DNA of 64,000 nucleotides from Eriocheir sinensis (Eukaryota; Arthropoda; Malacostraca; Decapoda; Varunidae), in contig NC_066531.1 of assembly GCF_024679095.1 (NCBI RefSeq), forward strand, positions 2,682,566 to 2,746,565, given 5' to 3'. Below, piece by piece: positions 58,253 through 64,000 of the stretch. A program made the translations under genes and the position numbers. The notes beneath the pieces are model-generated. The model saw only the letters and a list, made by a program, of their open reading frames with translations. It was not told the origin of the DNA and searched no databases. Every line of letters begins with the position of its first letter. The stretch's first letter is position 1.

Positions 58253-58308
58253 CTCTAATCTACATTTTACGTTTTCTTCCATGATTTTTTCTCTCATAAT
58301 CTCGCCTC

Positions 58309-58363
<55 letters not shown>
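58213..58363. repeat. two (AC)n tracts
   Basis: 58213-58251 and 58313-58363, with CAGTACACACAC at the start of both. Confidence 0.95.
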
Positions 58364-58365
<2 letters not shown>

Positions 58366-58554
58366 CCTCCTCCTCCGCCTCCCAGCTCCCCAGGCCCAAA
58401 GTCTGCCTGCCATTCCTTTCCCAGACCCTCAACAGTGGAGCAGCAGCCAAGTAGCTCTTGTGTTGTAGATTTTTATACCTATATTTATTGTTTGTATATT
58501 TTAAATAAATTAAATGTCCATCCAGACTCCTTCTTTTATTTGTGTTCCACCTGG

Positions 58555-58862
58555 AAGGGGCTTCGTGGTGCAGTGGTTAGCACACAGAGTGGAAAAATTT
58601 GGGCGGCTTCTCCGATACCCTACGCCCCTGTCCACCCAGCAGTGTACCAGGTATTAATCGGGGGTTGTGTCCCGTCTCCTGGGGTCTGCTCCCTTCTCCT
58701 ATAATTCCTTCCCCTTCTGTCTCTCTCCGGCATATGACCACAGATGTTGCGCCGACTAAACGAAACTTTCCAACTGTTCCCTTCTCCTATAATTCCTTCC
58801 CCTTCTGTCTCTCTCCGGCATATGACCACAGATGTTGCGCCGACTAAACCAAACTTTCCAAC
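58555..58862 (+). mobile_element. SINE A with anticodon-arm deletion and duplicated tail
   Basis: TTAGCACACAGAGTGGAAAA shows loss of the anticodon and T arms. The tail duplication is the same as in the 42567 copy. Confidence 0.9.
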
Positions 58863-59026
58863 TTTTTGTTCCACTTGGCGAACCTCTTTCATGGAAGTCT
58901 GATTTCTTGAACCATTTCAATCTAACGAGTGTTTAAGTTGTTTAATTACTGCCTATCAGATTATTACTGAATAACATTTTCTTTTGTATGTTCACTTAAG
59001 TCTGACCCAAGCTGACAACACAAACA

Positions 59027-59287
59027 TTAAGGGCTATTACACTGGGCAAAGTTTCCGGTGGATCTTCAGCCAAACCACGATTTCCGCTGGCGTGATTTTC
59101 ATTTGTTTCTTGTTATTGCTGATGATGATGATGGTGAGTAATACCGTCGTCCTTCAGTGAAATCTACCGTAGCTTTGGAAGATCGTGGACACGTCAGAAC
59201 ACCACGGAAATATGAGAACCACGCCAGCGGGAATCGTGGTTTGACTGAGAATCCACGGAAACTTTGCCCAGTGTGATAGCCCCTTAA
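59027..59287. mobile_element. foldback MITE D, copy 3
   Basis: TTAA at 59027 and 59284, arms as in copies 1 and 2, loop CTTGTTATTGCTGATGATGA. Confidence 0.9.
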
Positions 59288-59740
59288 CGGTACCTGGTTG
59301 GCAGAGTGATGGGTCGTTTAGAATAAGCGTGGTACATATTTCCCAAGTATCAATAGTTTTGTCGACGTGAGAGACCGAACAAGTGGGCCGCCATTTTGAG
59401 ATCAGTTCACTAGCGGGTATCAACGTGGGAACACCTCTGGTCGGGGTCTCCTCAACGCTCAGTCATCAGTGGGCATAGAATACTTGCATTCAATAAGGCT
59501 GACCGCACCGAAGTGAACCACCAGGCCGCCTAACAGCCCGGACCCCCCCCAGCTGCCCACGAGTGACGCCTCATCAACACTCCCACGGGGCCGGAGTCTC
59601 AGTTGAGTGTTTTGTCTATCCGGCCAGGTTTCAGTCTTAGCGCGAAGTAGGATCCAGGAAACTGTTCAAAGATTAACTCACGACTCTGCTTCATGTGCTT
59701 CGTCACCGCGCGGCTCCGTGTGTCCCCGTAATGGTGAGCT
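59288..59740. other. no gene recognised
   Basis: Unassigned; short GC-rich patch near 59530-59600. Confidence 0.5.
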
Positions 59741-59743
59741 AGA

Positions 59744-60061
59744 TTGAGTCTTTACTCCATTAAAGGAAGGTTGATCAGAGCTAATCTTATTATGGTGCTC
59801 AACATTCTGAAAGGGTTTTGTCCTAATCTTGGTCACCTCTTGGTTAGAAATCACAACCGAGAAACGAGAGGCCACTCCTTCAAGCTCTTTGTGCCTCGTT
59901 ACAACACTGATGTTCGATTCTTCTCAGTGCGGGTCATCAGTATTTGGGATAATTTACCCGAATCAGTTGTCGTAGTGAATTCTCTTGATTTCTCGACCTC
60001 ATTTGGAATGCATATTAGTCGATTTCATGCTCCCCCACCCAAAAACCCCGTGTTCCCATAG
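59744..60061 (+). pseudogene. LINE reverse-transcriptase C-terminal fragment
   Basis: Reads RGHSFKLFVPRYNTDVRFFS, then VRVISIWDNLPESVVVVNSL and DFSTSFGMHISRF, the LINE C-terminal pattern. ETRGHSFKL is the usual conserved start of this block. Confidence 0.85.
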
Positions 60062-60184
60062 GTCCCCAAGATCGTATAGGGCAGGGGATAGGCATAACTC
60101 GAAAAGTAGACATCTGCGACGGAAATGAGGTACAAAATCGTGCAATTCACTACATCTATCACCAGAAAAACACGAACCACGTCA

Positions 60185-60785
60185 AAAAATCGTTGGTTGG
60201 GTGAAACGGTAACTTGTCCGGGAATTCTGTTAATGCTTTCAAACGGGATCTCGACACTTCTCTCGGTCAAATTTTGCATGATTTAGATTGACTGAGTTGT
60301 TGAATCATTTGTCGTAGTGAGTTCTGTTAATGCTTTCAAATGGGATCTGCACACTTCCCTCGGTCAAATTTTGCATGATTCGGATTGACTGAGTTGTTGA
60401 ATCATTTGTCGTAGTGAATTCTGTAAATGCTTCAAACGGGATCTCGACACTTCTCTCAGTCAAATTTTGTATGATTCGGGTTGACTGAGTTGTTGAATCA
60501 TTTGTCGTAGTGAGTTCTGTTAATGCTTTCAAACGGGATCTGCACACTTCCCTCGGTCAAATTTTGTATGATTCGGATTGACTGAGTTGTTGAATCATTT
60601 GTCGTAGTGAGTTCTGTTAATGCTTTCAAACGGGATCTGCACACTTCCCTCTGTCAAATTTTGTATGATTCGGATTGACTGAGTTGTCGAATCAGTTGTC
60701 GTAGTGAGTTCTGTTAATGCTTTCAAACGGGATCTCGACACTTCCCTCGGTCAAATTTTGTATGATTTGGGTTGACTTTGGGTTG
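60185..60785 (+). repeat. 97-bp tandem array from a LINE C-terminus
   Basis: About six units; GTTAATGCTTTCAAA at 60326, 60519, 60616 and 60713. One unit has a 1-bp deletion. The unit encodes VVVSSVNAFKRDLDTSLGQI-type sequence, the last residues of the LINE frame next to it. Confidence 0.85.
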
Positions 60786-60982
60786 GTGAGTAATACTTTG
60801 AATTGTAAAAGTGTGCCCTGTGCTGTGACTCAGGCTTGCCAACCTGACCACTGTCTTGCTCAAGGAGTGTTATGACGGAGGTTTGTGCTGTCTTGGTCAT
60901 GCTACATTACCCAACCAGCAGATCATCTAAAGGACTCCCTACTTGCTGTCTTGGTTGGAGGCGTCACGTGATTCTAGATGGG

Positions 60983-61036
60983 GTTCTCTGGCCCCATCTG
61001 TAAAGCGGTGGCTATGCCTGATGAACGAGCCTCCCA
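60983..61036 (+). mobile_element. SINE G fragment
   Basis: ATGCCTGATGAACGAGCCTC matches the reverse complement of 62346-62365. Confidence 0.55.
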
Positions 61037-61046
61037 GACACTGTTG

Positions 61047-61225
61047 CCAGATTATCATACTCAGAGCCTCGTATTTACCAGTTTCTGAGCCATAGCTATT
61101 GCCAAAGAACACCAATAATTAACCATTTTAATGATAAATATATATGAAGGCAGTTATTGGGGTCAAGGAGGCAGTTTTGGGGTCAGAAATCAGCAAACAT
61201 AGGAGGCTGAGTACGACAATCTGGT
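61047..61225. mobile_element. MITE H, copy 2
   Basis: Left CCAGATTATCATACTCAGAG, right AGGCTGAGTACGACAATCTGG; ends are inverted and match 30148-30318. 61226-62095 shows no gene. Confidence 0.7.
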
Positions 61226-62095
61226 CCCAGAACCCACTTATCCAGGGGGGAGCCGTGTCTAGCGCTGCGACCATCGCCAAACGTCGTCGCGGCGAATGAA
61301 GACACCAGCGTGCCCCGGTGCACCTCTGTCTCTAACATTACCTAAATAACTAAATTCATGTTTATTAAAATGTCAAGCATTTATTCCATTCACAAAATTA
61401 CACCTCCCATGCACCCGAATCTCCTACTCGTTCACGAAAGAAGTCAAGTCCTGCCGTTATGGAATCCACAGTTTTGAATGATGGAAGCTGGGAAACACTG
61501 GACGGCACAAAGAGGAGGCGTTTCGTGGGCGGTTTGACAGCAAGGCTCGCCCGTTCCTCCCCTCAGGACGGCCACGAGGCATCCTCACGTCCAGCGTGGA
61601 AACAATACACAGCGAGGGAGGTGATAACCGCAGCTCAGGGGCGTCCGCAGGAGTTTTTTCAAGGAGGGGGAGGGCCCTAGGCCTTATATTTAAATACCGT
61701 ATATCAAATTTCACACTGGTATCCTAATAACTGCTGCACAGGTGTAAAGTATCGCCTATCTGCGTGAATTCCAACGCTGCTTTTTCGCTCGGGGTGGACG
61801 CCAGCAGCCTTGCGCCCCCAAGGTATCACAAGGCAGGGGAGGCGAGGTGCCAGAGCAAGGCCGCGCTTCGGTGGGCCGGCAATCCACGCCTGAGAGCCCT
61901 TGCTGCCCCTCGACCCCTTCTGCTTAGCCTGGGACTGTAGGGCATCCAGTTAGCGTATATGGAAACGAGGAGGCACACAGGCGTTGATGGCGAGGCTGTG
62001 AACGTACTGACAGGAATGACTGACGCTGGAGGCTGCCCACTCCCGCACCCGGCAAGCCTGACGCAGCGCCTGGAGGCGAGGAGAGCACGAGAGAA
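61226..62095. other. no gene recognised
   Basis: GC-rich from 61780. Frames on both strands are short and lack a family pattern. Confidence 0.5.
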
Positions 62096-62096
<1 letters not shown>

Positions 62097-62128
<32 letters not shown>

Positions 62129-62131
62129 CAC
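62097..62131. repeat. (AC)n microsatellite
   Basis: AC with one AAAC interruption. Confidence 0.9.
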
Positions 62132-62239
62132 ATATGCACATTTAATGACGAGATTTTCTATTCTCTTTTTTCTATTACTCTCTCGGTCTCACACGTCCTT
62201 CAGCGCGTATCGAAACACACGAGAAATTAATCAAGAGTG

Positions 62240-62376
62240 AGGGTATTCGCCGGCTGCCTGGGATTGAACCCGCGACCAGCGTGACGGGAGAGCCACTCCT
62301 TACCGAGTCAGCCAAAGAGGTACCCGCCTGGCTAAGTGGGTTATGGGAGGCTCGTTCATCAGGCATAGTCGCCGCA
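62240..62376 (-). mobile_element. SINE G, tRNA-derived
   Basis: The minus strand reads TTTGGCTGACTCGGTAAGGA, an A-box-like region, then B box GGTTCAATCCCAGGCA. An AC tract follows at 62380-62404. Confidence 0.65.
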
Positions 62377-62404
62377 CTACACACACACACACACACACAC
62401 ACAC

Positions 62405-62982
<578 letters not shown>

Positions 62983-62999
62983 TGGGCACCGCGTGGGTT

Positions 63000-63150
63000 G
63001 TCTTCCGCCACTCGGCGATGGTAGAGAATTGTCAGCTGCTTACGGAGCAAATTGAACCCATGTCTTCGGTGTCAGCACGCCAAGGAAGAGGCAAGGAAGA
63101 ATGGCGCCACTATAAAAATACTTGCCTGCGCCACTAACGGGCCGCGGAGT
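63000..63150. mobile_element. SINE-like fragment sharing the SINE B tail
   Basis: AATGGCGCCACTATAAAAAT and TGCCTGCGCC match the SINE B tail. The preceding sequence contains a reverse B box (ATTGAACCC). Confidence 0.6.
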
Positions 63151-63248
63151 CCAGAACAGCGTGGACTGACTTGGCCAACCTGTTATGGACGCGCCCACCA
63201 CGAGTCTTTGGCGTTCCCGACACCTGTGCAGCACAACATGACACATTC

Positions 63249-63572
63249 GGCCGTATTTTAAGACACCCTCGCTTCCCACATCAACTATTTCTAAAGGTCA
63301 AAGAGGGGATCAATCTGGTTTTCATGAGTGTTTTTTAAGGTTCATGGCACAGAAGAAGGGTCAAACTACCACCAGGGCCATAAAACTACCCCTGGAAAGG
63401 CCTACAGCTCCTACGAAAGCCATGTCAAATATGTGTTTCTAGGCTCACAGTACAGAGGAAGGGTCAAACTACCACCAGGGCCATAAAACTACCCCTGGAA
63501 AGGCCTACAGCTCCTACGAAAGCCTTGTCAAATATGTGAACTTGGGCGACGAAATGTTTTAAAATACGACCC
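63249..63572 (+). mobile_element. E-type MITE with two units and both ends
   Basis: Left GGCCGTATTTTAAGACACC, right CGAAATGTTTTAAAATACGACC: a clear inverted terminal pair. Units at 63340 and 63450. Confidence 0.85.
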
Positions 63573-64000
63573 ATTGTCTCGGGGCGGAGCGACACACTCC
63601 GAGCATAGTCTCTTCTCGTTATGCTAACAAGTCCTCTTTTGGTCACCCCGGTTCTCGTGCTATCAAGGATGGAGAGGCGGCTCAGAAAAGGTATCTGAAC
63701 CCTTATTAAAACTCCTGATAATCATGTGCTTTATATCTTAGTCCGGAATCGAGCTGCATCTGTTTTTTTCAATTAACAAAAAAAAAAAAAAAATGTGTCT
63801 TTTGGGGGGGTTATTCAGATTCCTCACAAGACTTCTGGGGGCCAAAATTGTCAAAAGTTTGATATCTTAATCTAGTCTACCTCTCCTTAGCTCAAAAGAC
63901 ACAGCAGTTCTCACCTTTAATTCAAGGCTGAAATCTTTACCCAAACTTTATCTGAAAATTCCACCTGTCAACGCAGATCCCATTCCTCCCACTCATCCCC
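63573..64000. other. no gene seen
   Basis: An A run at 63778-63793; plain AT-rich sequence to the window edge. Confidence 0.5.

Overview
The window looks like nuclear DNA from a decapod crustacean, most likely a crab. The reasons are very dense dinucleotide microsatellites (AC/GT and CT/GA arrays of 30 to 240 bp throughout), arthropod-type TTAGG telomere-like tracts inside the sequence, tRNA-derived SINEs, degraded non-LTR retrotransposons, TTAA-bounded MITEs, and a gene with long introns. I see no operons, Shine-Dalgarno starts, phage or CRISPR. Most long open frames are by-products of microsatellites or tandem repeats.

I can support one real gene, on the + strand. Two exons (42066-42463 and 54854-55312) join in phase 0 across a 12.4-kb intron. 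They encode a secreted protein: a hydrophobic signal-like segment, a Ser/Arg-rich linker, then about 175 residues that read as four amphipathic helices with two N-glycosylation sequons and two cysteines. Helix spacing, the intron just after helix A and the single last exon for helices B-D recall the CNTF/CLCF1/cardiotrophin branch of class-I helical cytokines. A tentative first exon (34024-34144) has a matching splice phase and a TATA/TCAGT promoter about 125 bp upstream of its ATG. A polyadenylation signal lies at 56062. The arthropod Domeless receptor is gp130-like, so a CNTF-like ligand gene in a crustacean is the most interesting item here.

Layout: 1-1350, LINE 3' end with a 56-bp satellite. 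1.35-10 kb, microsatellites, a 105-bp minisatellite MITE, a TTAA foldback MITE and a LINE fragment with 99-bp tandem copies. 10-13 kb, SINE A, a LINE reverse-transcriptase pseudogene split by a SINE, and microsatellites. 13-33 kb, SINEs A and B, MITEs C and D sharing one TTAA, LINE tails and long CT tracts. 33.6-34.6 kb, low-repeat sequence with the candidate promoter and exon 1. 34.6-54.8 kb, introns filled with SINE A copies, E-type MITE arrays and telomere-like tracts. 54.8-56.1 kb, the last exon and 3' UTR. 56.1-64 kb, a hairpin/TAC array, MITEs C, D, E and H, LINE tails with a 97-bp array, and SINE fragments.

A recurring theme is that mobile elements of several kinds have internal pieces amplified as tandem repeats of 35-107 bp. 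Family names A-H are labels used only in this annotation.
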